Assembly (NCBI RefSeq): GCF_050908995.1
Contig: NC_135119.1
Location: 930,001 to 994,000, forward strand
Source of the DNA: Andrena cerasifolii
Taxonomy: Eukaryota > Arthropoda > Insecta > Hymenoptera > Andrenidae
Length of the DNA: 64,000 nucleotides
Direction: 5' to 3'
In this document: in pieces, positions 48,501 through 60,500 of the stretch
Position numbering within the stretch: the stretch's first letter is position 1
Layout of the letters: each line of letters begins with the position of its first letter
Notes under the pieces: model-generated
The model's input: the letters and a program-made list of their open reading frames with translations, nothing else
Databases searched by the model: none
What the model was told of the DNA's origin: nothing
Position numbers and translations under genes: made by a program

Positions 48501-51500
48501 CGCCAAAAATATTGCTAGGGGGGTGGGAATCTAGAATATACACGTATAGGTATAAACATAAATATTTTTCTTTTAAATACTTCTAATACATTAGGGTGAT
48601 TTTTACAATGAAAATGAGGTGAAACTGGATTATATTCGGATTATTCTTTACATGATTATATTTAGTATTTTATTCGTTTATGTAATGAATAGTGATTTAC
48701 AGTTTCGTACATGACGCACTCATAATGTTCGAAACCACTCAATACCACATAACTGTTGTTCAAAAAATTATTTTAATTCTGCTTGTATAATAGCTTATTC
48801 GGCCACCAGTTTGACTTGGCAAAGCAAGAAACCTAAGTAAGAGGGATTCAAGGACATGTTGCCTGAACGTTAATTAGTGTTTAGTAGACTATTTGAGAGT
48901 ATTGGAAAGGTAAACTGTTTTCTGAGCTTAGCACCATGGGAGCTACATGCGAAAAATGGTCACAGTGTCTGAAAAACGCATAAACAATGGGTATTCATTA
49001 CTTCGAGTATTGTGGACATTATGTTTGACCTATTACAGAATAGTTGGGACGTACATGTGGTATAAGGAGAGATTTTACCACCTGATCCCTAAATAATTTT
49101 TTTTGACTAGCTTATGAACAGTGTACTGAAGGATTATGAAGATTCATAAGCCTCGTGGCCACTAGCAATAAACTTGCGACATTTATTGCGAGAGTTGATG
49201 TCAGCATTGTGTAAACACGCCTGAGAGTAACTCTAGCAAATTCTGATCACTTGCGACAGTTGGTCTCAGCAAGTGAATTCTGTCATAGTGTAGACACCCG
49301 ATAATCTTCTCTCAGAGAGAAAGATTTTACTTCCAAACGAATTGGAAATTTTTGGCGAGAGTAGAAAGCAAGTAGGTGGACCATAGTATTCGGTTTCGAA
49401 TCTACGTGCACGCCAGCATTTTTGTATCACTTTTAGTAATGTTTGGTCCAACTAATTCTAAATTCTAGTGTGTTGGACCGACATTATAGTAGATACTTTA
49501 CGTATAAATTTTTGCTCTCAACTCTCAAGTGTAACACTGCAGTGTAGACAAGCGGGACATATCTTGCGCAAGACTTCTCTCGCAACTACTTGCAGGCAAG
49601 AACTTGCGTAAAAGAATTACTGTAGTGTAAACACTCATGCAAGTTTCTTACGCAATAAATGTCGCAAGTTTATTGCCAGTGGCCACTAGAACGAAGGCAT
49701 AGTAAGCAGTACGCTTTCAGTACGCTTATTTTAATATCTCCTTAAAACAAATTGAATGCTAACCTAAAAGCGGTCTGCTTCAACCCAGGTGTAATTTTGA
49801 CTCTTTAATGAAATTTTGCACTGTGATAAGACTTAATATGTTGAATCTACTGAAATATGGTTCCAGATTTTCCACAATCCGTTTACAGAACTTACCGGTA
49901 ACGTTGCATGTGATACTGAAATGGTGATGGGGTTCTAAGTACGACCCTACAAACACGGAACAGAAGAATGTATTAGATCACAAACGCAGTATACCCTAGA
50001 GTAGATCTGTCTGAGACAGGCTGTCTACTTATGGGGTTTCGTGTTTCCAGTTCTAAAATGCCGATCTCCTGAAACACTACTTGCTTTCGAGCGCCCTCTA
50101 CTCTTTTTTAGCGGTGGCTGTGGGAAGCATATCGTGTTTCTCCCACTGACATTGGTAAAGCTACCTTATTACCGAAAAAATAGGTTAAAGCTTTGTATAT
50201 ACAGGATGTTGCACTAACTCTGTCCACCTCGTATATCACCGTTATTTCAAGTAATAAGTGAAAATATTACTCACAAAAGTTGTATGGTTGCAAGAAATAC
50301 ATAACGTGATGGCAATAGTTTCTATATAGGTGGAGGCATAGAGAAGATCTGGAGGTTAATTTTATTTTTGTGAACAAAATGTCTAAATTTTCATAATGAA
50401 ATTCGATAGAATAGCGAAATTTAAGTATAAAAGTACTAAGGTACATTTATCGCAAACCTCACCGTACTGAGATATTACATTTTATTATGAAACATGGTCG
50501 AGCGCATGTACCATGTACATGTGTCAGTATGTACCCTGATAGCCAGATCTGGGCAGCAGAATCTGACGTCAGAACTGCAGCAGTCTGTGTCCGCATTTGG
50601 CTGCGTTCTGATGTGCAGAGCCTGAGGTGCAGTGCCTGATGTCAGATGGACAGCAGATTTCGCCGTCTGCTAGGCACAGCAACAGCGCCATCTGTAGGCA
50701 ATTGCTTGGTAATTCTTGATCTCAGATGGCGCTGTTGCTGTGCCTAGCAGACGGCGAAATCTGCTGTCGATCTGCTGTCGATCTGCTGTCCATCTGACAT
50801 CAGGCACTGCACCTCAGGCTCTGCACATCAGAACGCAGCCAAATGCGGACACAGACTGCTGCAGTTCTGACGTCAGATTCTGCTGTCCAGATCTGGCTAT
50901 CAGGGTAGGTACATCAGATGGCTGGCCATCAAATACTGTTAATAATAGTGATAAATATATTTTACAGTCTTGAAATTATAAGATGCCATACGAGACGTGT
51001 GTAATAAACCAAACTAACGTCATCAAAAAGTGATATAGAAATCATGAACAAATAGTTGAATTTTTTACGTAGAAAAATGTACAAATCAATATTCCAATAC
51101 TGTTTCAATTATCCCAACTAATTCAATTTTTGAAACGATTTGAAACATTCGAATACATCGAACTTCAAACGAATTCGCTTTCGAGCTACCTATCTTGCCT
51201 CTTTTAACTGTTTGACACTTCCGATGGGAAGGACGTCAGCAAGCACAGTGGTGTAATTTATTATCCTTTTTAGTAAAAAGGCACGAGCATGCCAAGGCAG
51301 GTAAAATATCGGCGGCCAATGCGGTCCTAAACTGAGGAACGAAATATTCATTTGGCATCTTGACCTGCAAGACTATCGCTTACACCACTTGGGTTTTCCT
51401 CAACCACCTACCTCAGCGCTGTTCAACGTGCCTTCTGAGAGGCAAAAGTCATCCCCACCATCGTCCGCCGTTGCCATGGTCAAAACGCGGCGGAGTCAAA

Positions 51501-54500
51501 GTAACTGTGAACGTCGGCGTCGCGCGAGACTCAAGTTACTGAGCGTGCTTGCTACGGAACTGTCACGGTCTCCTTTTTAGCGTCGCGAGGTTTCCTTGAC
51601 AACATGTCACGCTGCTCGAAACGAAGTTCGGAAGGCGAAGCAGGCGTATGAGGGGCCCCTACGCTGAACAGCGCTGACCTACCTTGTATACCTTCCACAC
51701 ACCTGCTCATTCCCCAGACTCATTATACAAGATGTTTGGCTACACGTAGGAATAAATTTAAGGGGTGATTCTAGACACCATACTAAGACGAAAAGTAAAA
51801 ATAACGGTATTGCGGTTGAGGTTTCGTTTGTTATAAGCGTTTAAAGATACCTATGCCGAAAAACAGGTAATCCGCGTGCACATGTTACATGCGGGACAAG
51901 TCAGGCGTGGAGTCAAGCAGTGGTCGTCAAAGCCACTGTTGCACGGTGTCACTCACCTGAGAGGAGTTACGACGAAAGGGCAATGTTAAGTCCCAGAGGG
52001 GATTACTGACCTGCGAGCGAGCAGTGATTGCTATACACCATTGGAAAGGTCTCGGTAAGGCGAATCGATTGATACAATTTCTAACTTCAATATTAAATGG
52101 GATCTGCTCTAAAAATGACCTCAATGTTTGAGATTTTACGGTTTTGAACCAAAGAAACCGGTAGTAAAATCCCCTCTGGCCCGTGGGGCCTCGGGTAAGC
52201 ACCTGAAGACAAAATCGAGAGATGTAAACGATACTCTAACTGGCTGGGGCGGCAAAAGTGCCTCATGACCTTCATTTCAGTGTCGGTAGGGTTAAGCCCG
52301 CGTTTGCCCCGTGGGTCACTGATCCATTGGCGATTTCGTACTGGGTATTAGGAAAGTGGCCCATACGGCAAATGCAACCTCAAGACCGCCCTGAAATGAA
52401 AGTCATGGGGCATATTTGCCGCCCTAGCCTGCTGGAGTACCGCTTTCATCCTTTCGTTTTTCCTCAGGTGCCTTCCTGAAGTCCTTCGGGCCAGTTGGGA
52501 TTTTACTACCGATTTCTTTTGTTCAAAACCGCAAAATCTCAAACTTTGAGGTAATTTTTTCGAGCTGATTCCATCTGATATTGAAGTTAAAAATGGTATC
52601 AATCAATTGGTCTTGACGACAACTTTCCAATGGTATAGCAGAGGTGTACAGGGAGCCGTTTTTAGCTCCTAGTTGCGAGCAACCCGCCTGTCCCGTTGCT
52701 AAGGTTAGGATCGGTGAGGAGAACTGAAGTAGTGTACGTGCGTGCTCGTAGGCTCGTAGCGATTGATAGGTTACAGCCAGAAATTTCATTTGTCGAAACG
52801 CAATTCATAAAAAAAACAAAGGCGAAATGATAATCAATAAAAATGGCATTTAAAGAAGCCCAACCGGTTGCCCTTTAATAGACATTTCGGACTGGTATTT
52901 TACGGAATATAAAAATGCAAAACTAAGCATTATCGGACATATACGCATACCACCTGTTCTTATTATCTTGATGAGTAGAACCTAAGTGCAATGGTGGCTA
53001 CCACATGCGTGTACGTATATAACTCTTTAACTTTTATAAATGATATATATTGTTAATTAAAATTTGATTTTCTTTGTGTCCGAGTTATTTATTTGTATAG
53101 TATTAACATTCTAAATATTTTATGTGTCGGTGAAAAGATAAGTATTAATAGCACTAAATGTTTCATTATCAGTAAAATCGAACCGTCAAGTCATATCAAA
53201 TGCCGGCAGTAGCAAATGTTTTGGAAATTTCATCACCCCCCTAAATTTTATTACGGGACCTGTTCTGCACTGGGGCTCCACAAGGAACCCAGCCATATAC
53301 AGCATTTTATGTTGCAACCCGCGCTCGCGCGAAAAGGTAAAATGGCAACAGCGCCTCACGGACGCATTCCACTACAACCATACACTACTGTAGTTCTCCT
53401 CACCGATTCTCACCTTGGATAGGCGAGTTGCTCGCAGCTAGGCGCTAAAAACGGCTCCATATGCACCCCTGGTGTATACCAATCGCTGCTCGCTCGTAGG
53501 TCAGTAATCCCCTCTGGGACTTAACATTGTCCTTTCGTCGTAGCTTCTCTCACGTGAATGACACCGTGCGACAGTGGTTTTGACGACCACTGCTCAACCC
53601 CTCGCCTGCTTTGCCCCGCGTGCAGCGGTGCACAGGGATTACCTGCTTTTAGGTATATCTTTAAACCAGGCATGCACAGGACCCCCAATTCCGGGCGCGA
53701 GCGCACATTCGAGCTCGAGTTGAGCTCGTTCAAGGACAAGCGAGTCCGCCAACGGAGTGGGGAGCGGAGCGTTTAGGTGTGTAAGACACAGGTTGCCGCA
53801 GGGGCCTTCAGAGTTTGACGCTCTGAAAATAAGGCACATTTTTGGAATTTTTTTAAAGAAAAGTATTGAGAATTATAATTCCAAACTTTGTACTTTTATT
53901 AATTGAATTTTGAAAAATGTGTTCAAATTTTTGTACGCAATAATAGTCATTTGGTTCAAAGTTATAATGGTACGAGTAAGGGGGGTTTGAAAAAAAGTTT
54001 GTTGCTGGGGAACATGATTTTGGCTATCCTAATCATCTGAAACAAAAAACGCAAAATTTTTCTTAATCTGTATGAGTGTGGTTATCGTGTGAACTAAAAT
54101 GAATGAAAAATGTTGAAAAGCACAAAACTGCTTCCCTAGTAGCATTTCTGGTTGGCCCACAGTATCCCCAAGTTGGGAATTAGTTGGCCATCAAAATGCC
54201 AACAATAAATGCTACTAGGGTTGTATTTCAAATGAAAACATTAATTTTTGGAAAAAGCATTTGTTAGTGTCCTGTGTTGCAAAATTGGATTTTTGCAAAT
54301 AATTACTTCATTCTAGTTTATACGATAACCACACTTATATAGATTAAGAAAAAATGTACGTGTTTTGTGTCCGATGACTACGACAGCCAGAATCATGTTC
54401 GCCAGCATCAAACTTTTTTTTAAACCCCTCTTACTGCTACCATTATAACTTTGAACAAAATTATTATTATTGCGTGCAAAAATTTAAACATATTTTTCAA

Positions 54501-57500
54501 ATCTCAATTAACCCTCGGTATCCTGTGCCTGAGTCAATTTTGACCCACCGCTTGAGTTCGCTAATGCACACAGTGACGGATCTGTTTATCCCAGTTGCGG
54601 CGAAGCCATCATTTAGCTGTTGGGGGTGTTATAATAACATAAACAGGACCTTTCCGGTGACTGGGTTGAAGCAACAATGGGAAGCTCGAGACAATGCCAT
54701 ATTTTCCTTGGAGAAAACAAAGTGGGCATACGGCCTCTGCAGTCATACAGTTCTCCACCACGAGACCTTAGATCGAGGAGTGGGGAGTGAGCATACTACG
54801 GTCGAGCTCGAGGGCGCATCGACTGCCCAGGGGCAGACTTAATACACCCCTGCTTTAAACAGTCGCTCGGAGCTCTCGCTCCTACATAGCTGATATTGGC
54901 GATATTGCTGATGGTGGGGGGAACCGGCTGACTGGTAACGGGGATTGTGCGGCCCGCGGCGGCGAATAAATTGCTCAGCCCTGCATTAAGAAGTGAGAAA
55001 TGGTCAAGTTCCGCATTTCTCACCACACCTTTGCGAAAACAACCGGTTCATTACGTTTTTTCAATCGGTTCCTTATGTTTCTTCGATGAAGGACATTGTA
55101 TGAAAAATTGATTTACATAATTTCAAGCTGACTTCGTTAAAAATAGTCCGATTTACATGATATTTGGTATTATTTTATTCGGGAGAACGCCATGAATCTA
55201 TTGGTACCACTTCCATATCTAGAAGGCGAGAGCGAGATGGAACGAGAGCGAGTCAGAGGAACGGTACGAGACAGACGAGGCGTTGATACTTCGTCTCGCT
55301 CTGTCTTTCAGGCGCCTGATAATCCTGATATTCCGTCCTTTGCGTGTGCGACGGAGTATCAGGCTATCCGACAGACGGAGCGAGACAAACTACAACGCGT
55401 CGTCTGTCTCGTAACCGTTCCTCGCTCGCTTTCAGTTCCTCTGACTCGCTATCGTTCTATCTCGCTCTCGTCTTCGGCAAGAAAGGAGAGAGAAACTATC
55501 GCTCGGAATAGTATGTACAACCCCCTCTACGTTGAATGCTCACCGCCGCGCCGCACAGTGGTTCCAAAGTGACTTTTTGCGGACAAAATTCCGTATTTCC
55601 GTCAATTCTCAACCGATTTTTGATTTTTTTTGCTCATTTTGTAGGAGATTAAATTTGCTATAATATCAAATATCTGAATTGCAACCAAAACGTGTTTTTC
55701 TATCCTTTTTTCTGACAAAGTTGGATGAAAACTATAGTAGAACAATCTTTGGGGCTAATTTGATAAGATTTTGCTTATCTAAGTAGTTTTTTTTACGTAA
55801 AGTCTTCAATCGGCACTAGGTAATAGCGGAAACATAAAACAGGTGATCTGTTGACACGTCAGAATGGTTGAAATACAACTTTACAAGGGCTGAAAATTTG
55901 GAATGTCTACTGAGTTTACTACAACCAGAACCGTCTAAAATATCAAATCAATATATGATTCTAGAACCTAATAGCGTTCAGAAATATCGAAGAACGTCAA
56001 AACCGTGATTTATTTTTTTATGTTTTTATTATTGTTTATTAGTAAATAAAACTTTATCGAATCTTCCCGAACCACATTTTGGGCATTTGTAATGTGGGTA
56101 AGAATGTAATAAACAAATTCAAAATGGTGATAGCGCTCGAAGTGCCTTTCTGTGGACAAAATTCCATATCTCAGTGAATTCTCAACCGATTTGTATCTTT
56201 TTTTGCTCGTTTTGTCTGGAATTAAATTTGCTAAAATGTCACACAGTAGTTTTCTAAAATTTTCTTTAGGGATTAAAAGAAAAAAAAATTCTGAACTCTT
56301 GGTTCCGAATCAACGAGTTTATTAACCAGTTTTTTCATACAACATTAAAACGAGATAAAATAAAAGAAATATAAATTAAACAATTCGAATTTAAACAAGT
56401 TTGCCTTCTTCCATATATTCTGCATCTTCTTTATAATTAGACAAAAGATATTTTGCGTCTTTTTCAAGTTCAACAGACGGAGTTGGCCATTGGGACCTCA
56501 AAATCGAAATTAAAGGACCCGATGTTATTAATAAATTATGAATTATATCCTCATTTATCAAAAACCTCGAACTTTTCCTGGTATTAAACTGTCGGAATCT
56601 TGTAAAATCTTTGTTCCTAGATTCCTGAGCTTCTTCCGACATCTGACCAATCGGCAGAATAGCCGAGTTTATAACGTCTTTTCCGTGAATTTTTTTTTTT
56701 TTAATCGCTAAAGAAAATTTTGGAAAACTACTGTGTGACATTTTAGCAAATATAATCCCAGACAAAACGAGCAAAAAAAAGATAAAAATCGGTTGAGAAT
56801 TCACTGAGATACGGAATTTTGTCCACAGAAAGGCACTTCGAGCGCTATCGCCAATTAAACAAAATCGGATTGACACCGCAGTGGCAAATGGTGGCAGCTA
56901 ATTCTTTTTTTAATTTGTTTATTACATTCTTACCCACATTACAAATGTCCAAAATGTGGTTCGGGAAGATTCGAAGTTTTATTTACTAATTAACAATAAT
57001 AATAACATAAAAAAATAAATCACGGTTTTGACGTTCTTCGATATTTCTGAACGCTATTAGGTTCTAGAATCATATATTGAATTAATATTTTAGACGGTTC
57101 TGGTTGTAGTAAACTCAGTAGACATTCCAAATTTTCAGCCCTTGTAAAGTTGTATTTCAACCATTCTGACGTGTCAACAGATCGCCTGTTTTATGTTTCC
57201 GCTATTACCTAGTGCCGATTGAAGATTTTACGTAAAAAAAACTACTTAGATAAGCAAAATCTTATCAAATTAGCCCCAAAGATTGTTCTACTATAGTTTT
57301 CATCCAACGTTGTCAGAAAAAAGGATAGAAAAACACGTTTTAGTTGCAATTCAGATATTTGATATTATAGCAAATTTAATCCCCTACAAAATGAGCAAAA
57401 AAAATCAAAAATCGGTTGAGAATTGACGGAAATACGGAATTTTGTCCGCAAAAAGTCACTTTGGAACCACTTTGCGCCGGTTCCTAGTTGCGAGCTTTCA

Positions 57501-60500
57501 ACGAAAATAATACTGTAGAGAGGAAATCCTCGTATGGCGTGTGCACAAGCGTATTAGTGTATATAGCTCTATATATGCGAGGATTCCCCATCTACTACTC
57601 CCTACTACGTCACGAGTTCCTGCAGCTATTCTCCCTCTACTACTCGTTATTACGTCATGTGCCCGTTATTTTTGCAAAGCCCCCTCCTACACGTCACGCG
57701 TTTGCGCAGATCAAGTACACGCAATCCAGATGTACCGTCGCCTCTACATTCTACAAGTAGGCATTCATCTGCTGCCTCGAATAATCCTAATGAATATGAT
57801 TCAGCTGTGTCATCAACCGATGTACCCACTGTTGCTACGCTACCATACACAAATTTTAATTTCTTTAAAACTGCCCCTCAAGTATTTCAAACACAATTTC
57901 TGAACATTAATAAGCTTGGTAACGTTTGCTTCATTTGTGTTCGAATATGGTTTAAGAACGACGTGAAACCAGTTGATCCCAAGCATCAACAGCTCTTACA
58001 TACTTCTTTCCCAGCCATTAACATTCAACATGTGGTAACGTGCAACTGCAACACATGCATAAATTGTGTGCCTCAAAATAATAATATTCCAACGTCATCC
58101 AAATCAAATGGTTTCATATATTCACAAATACCTTCTCACCTACCTACATTAGATTTGTTGTCAAAGAGTTTAATTTCACTCAGGATACCGTTCATTCAAA
58201 TTCGACGCTTGCGACATGCACGTGGAATCTTCGGGAAAATTATTAATGTTCCAGTGTTTCTAAATACGATGGTGAATCATTTGCCAAGAAACATTGATGA
58301 CGATCATTATGTTAGTAATGTTTATATTAAGAGAAAAAAATACATACCTAAATCACTTTATTTAGTTGGTTTGGTGAAAAAACGAAACATAAAAAATTGG
58401 CTGCAATGTTTATTTGAAACTCCTCTGTACAGGCTATACGGCATTAGAGCTTAAGATCCTTTGTTTCATAATGAGAATGTTAATCAAATTCCTATAGATA
58501 GAATTACTGAAGACATACCAAACACTGTTATGGAATGATGAAAAGTATCTTCGTATTGCACCACGAGAAGCAAATATACCACGCAGTCTGCTTCTCGATG
58601 AACATGCAGAGGAATAAAACTTATTCACATTAAGAAAAATTCACGGTTTTGATATTTAAGAAGAAGTTTCACTTCTAACGCGTGATATGCAAGTGACGCC
58701 GACGGATTCCTTATGTTTTTCTGAAGAAAATCATACCAAATGTCATGTAAACCTGACTATTTTTAACGGAGTTAGCTTGAAATTATGGAAATCAATTTTT
58801 CATGTAATTTCCTTCATTGTGGTCCGAATTACGTAGTTCTTGGTGTTAGTTTCATCGGAGAAGTTTTTACAAAGATCTGATGAGAAATGCGGAGCTTGGG
58901 CATTTCTCGCCTCTTAAGGGGTCATGCTCAGTCAGGAGGCCGAAAAAGGGTGGTCTTTAGAAATTTTTTACTCAAAAGCTATAACACATTTCTCAAAAAA
59001 TCTTTTTCCCTTTTAAGGAATGCATTTAGTACCGTGCATCGTAATTTTTTTTATTTAAAAATATTTATCAATAACTAAGTTATTATCCATCACTCGAAGG
59101 TTCTAAAAAAAAGGCATCTGCGGTGACCACTGCTGCTCGAAAGTCGATCATCTGAAATAAAAAATTCAAAAGAATTTACTTAATATATTATATTATCTAG
59201 TATTTGAACGAAGGATTTTTCGAAATATTGATTTGGAAAATATGGCTGATGTTTAAAGTAAAAGTTTCAATTTCTACCATAAATCATGCCTGCTTTTCGT
59301 CAATTAAAAGAAAACTAAGCATCGGATAAAAAAAATCCTTCGTTCAAATATTAGATAATATAATATAATAAGTAAATTCCTTTGAATTTTTCATTTTAGA
59401 TGATCGACTTTCAAGCAGCAGTGGTCACCACAGAAGCCTTTTTTTAGAGAACCTTCGAGTGATGGACAATAACTTAGTTATTGATAAATATTTTTAAATA
59501 AAAAAATTACGATGCACGGTACTAGATGCAATGCTTAAAAGGAAAAAGGATTTTTTGAGAAATGTGTTATAGTTTTTGAGTAAAAAATTTCCAAAGACCA
59601 CCCTTTTTCGGCCTCCTGACAGCATGACCGCTTATTGGGTATTCCAGCCACTTCCAGGGGCGAAAGTCATAACAGACGGCGAGGCACCGCGGAGTGTTCT
59701 TTTTGCCACGGTGTACCGGGCGCCATCTCTTTGAGTCCAGTCGCGGATCGCACTGCATGTGTAAGTTTTGTCTCTGCAACACGGTCCTTATTACTTTTTG
59801 ATGTCCTTGTACATACCGTTCGGATGAAAAGTAGAAAACGGAAGTGCGACAGTGGCGCGCGACAGCAAGATACTAAGGAACCATACGTTCCGGCGCCGTT
59901 GCCAACTTACAGTTACAAGGAAACTTTCCTCCAATATCATTGCTTCGAAGTTTCTCGGGGTTTCCAATGTTGTTGTATGTAGATATATAAACTTGGACGT
60001 TGTAGTTGGCATTAATGCCATGAATAACAATGTGACCTTAATATAACCTAAAGCTTCAGAATTTAAACGCAAACGAGATAGGTACATAGGATACATAAGA
60101 TTAATTTATTAATATTTTTTTAATTCGCTACGAGCCGTGTCTAAGGGCAGTGAGATTGGTGGATCGAGGATTTGAGATTGTTTTATGGAGTTTGTTAGTT
60201 GGGGACGAACCGGGGCCTGGCTAACACCGGGAGCCACTAGGAATGTTTGTTTAGCCTCGTAACTTTATAATGTGATGCACCTCGAGCGGTAAATATGTAT
60301 CTCTGTTGGTTTATCTTACACTGGAAAGTCATATAATGATTGAATTCTAACAAAGAACTGTGAATAAGAAATAACAAAAAGTATAATCTATAACTTCAGT
60401 CTTTGCAGTCGAGTATGCAGTCGACTTAGAAAGTGGTGGCGACATGAATGCCTTCAATTGAATATCATTCTTTTGTGGAAAACCTTGGTTGCACCACACT

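Larger units (their letters stand above)
47771..51203. mobile_element. 3.4-kb TTAA-flanked element with nested insertions
   Basis: Ends AAGGGGCAAGATAGGTAG / CTACCTATCTTGCCTCTT, with TTAA at 47767-47770 and 51204-51207. Arms pair from the ends to about 48345 and about 50965, with a smaller inverted-repeat insert at about 47819-48097 in the left arm. Inside lie a CACTAGCAATAAAC element and a near-perfect palindrome. Flanks outside TTAA (GTGTCAAATAG / CTGTTTGACAC) are themselves inverted. Confidence 0.7.
54990..58913. mobile_element. TTAA-flanked family D element enlarged by nested insertions
   Basis: The left end GAAGTGAGAAATGG follows TTAA (54986-54989); the right end CATTTCTCGCCTC precedes TTAA (58914-58917). 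Arms match the 646-bp family D copy. Between them lie a palindromic MITE, a Transib foldback and a Helitron fragment, so the 3.9-kb length results from later insertions. Confidence 0.7.

Noticed and set aside
55192..55572. 126-codon ORF rich in Arg/Glu/Ser
   Set aside because: Spans a palindromic MITE; the composition follows the GAGCGAGA-type repeat.
56691..56876. N-terminal half of the minus-strand ORF upstream of the Transib fragment
   Set aside because: It is terminal inverted repeat sequence read in frame, not transposase sequence.
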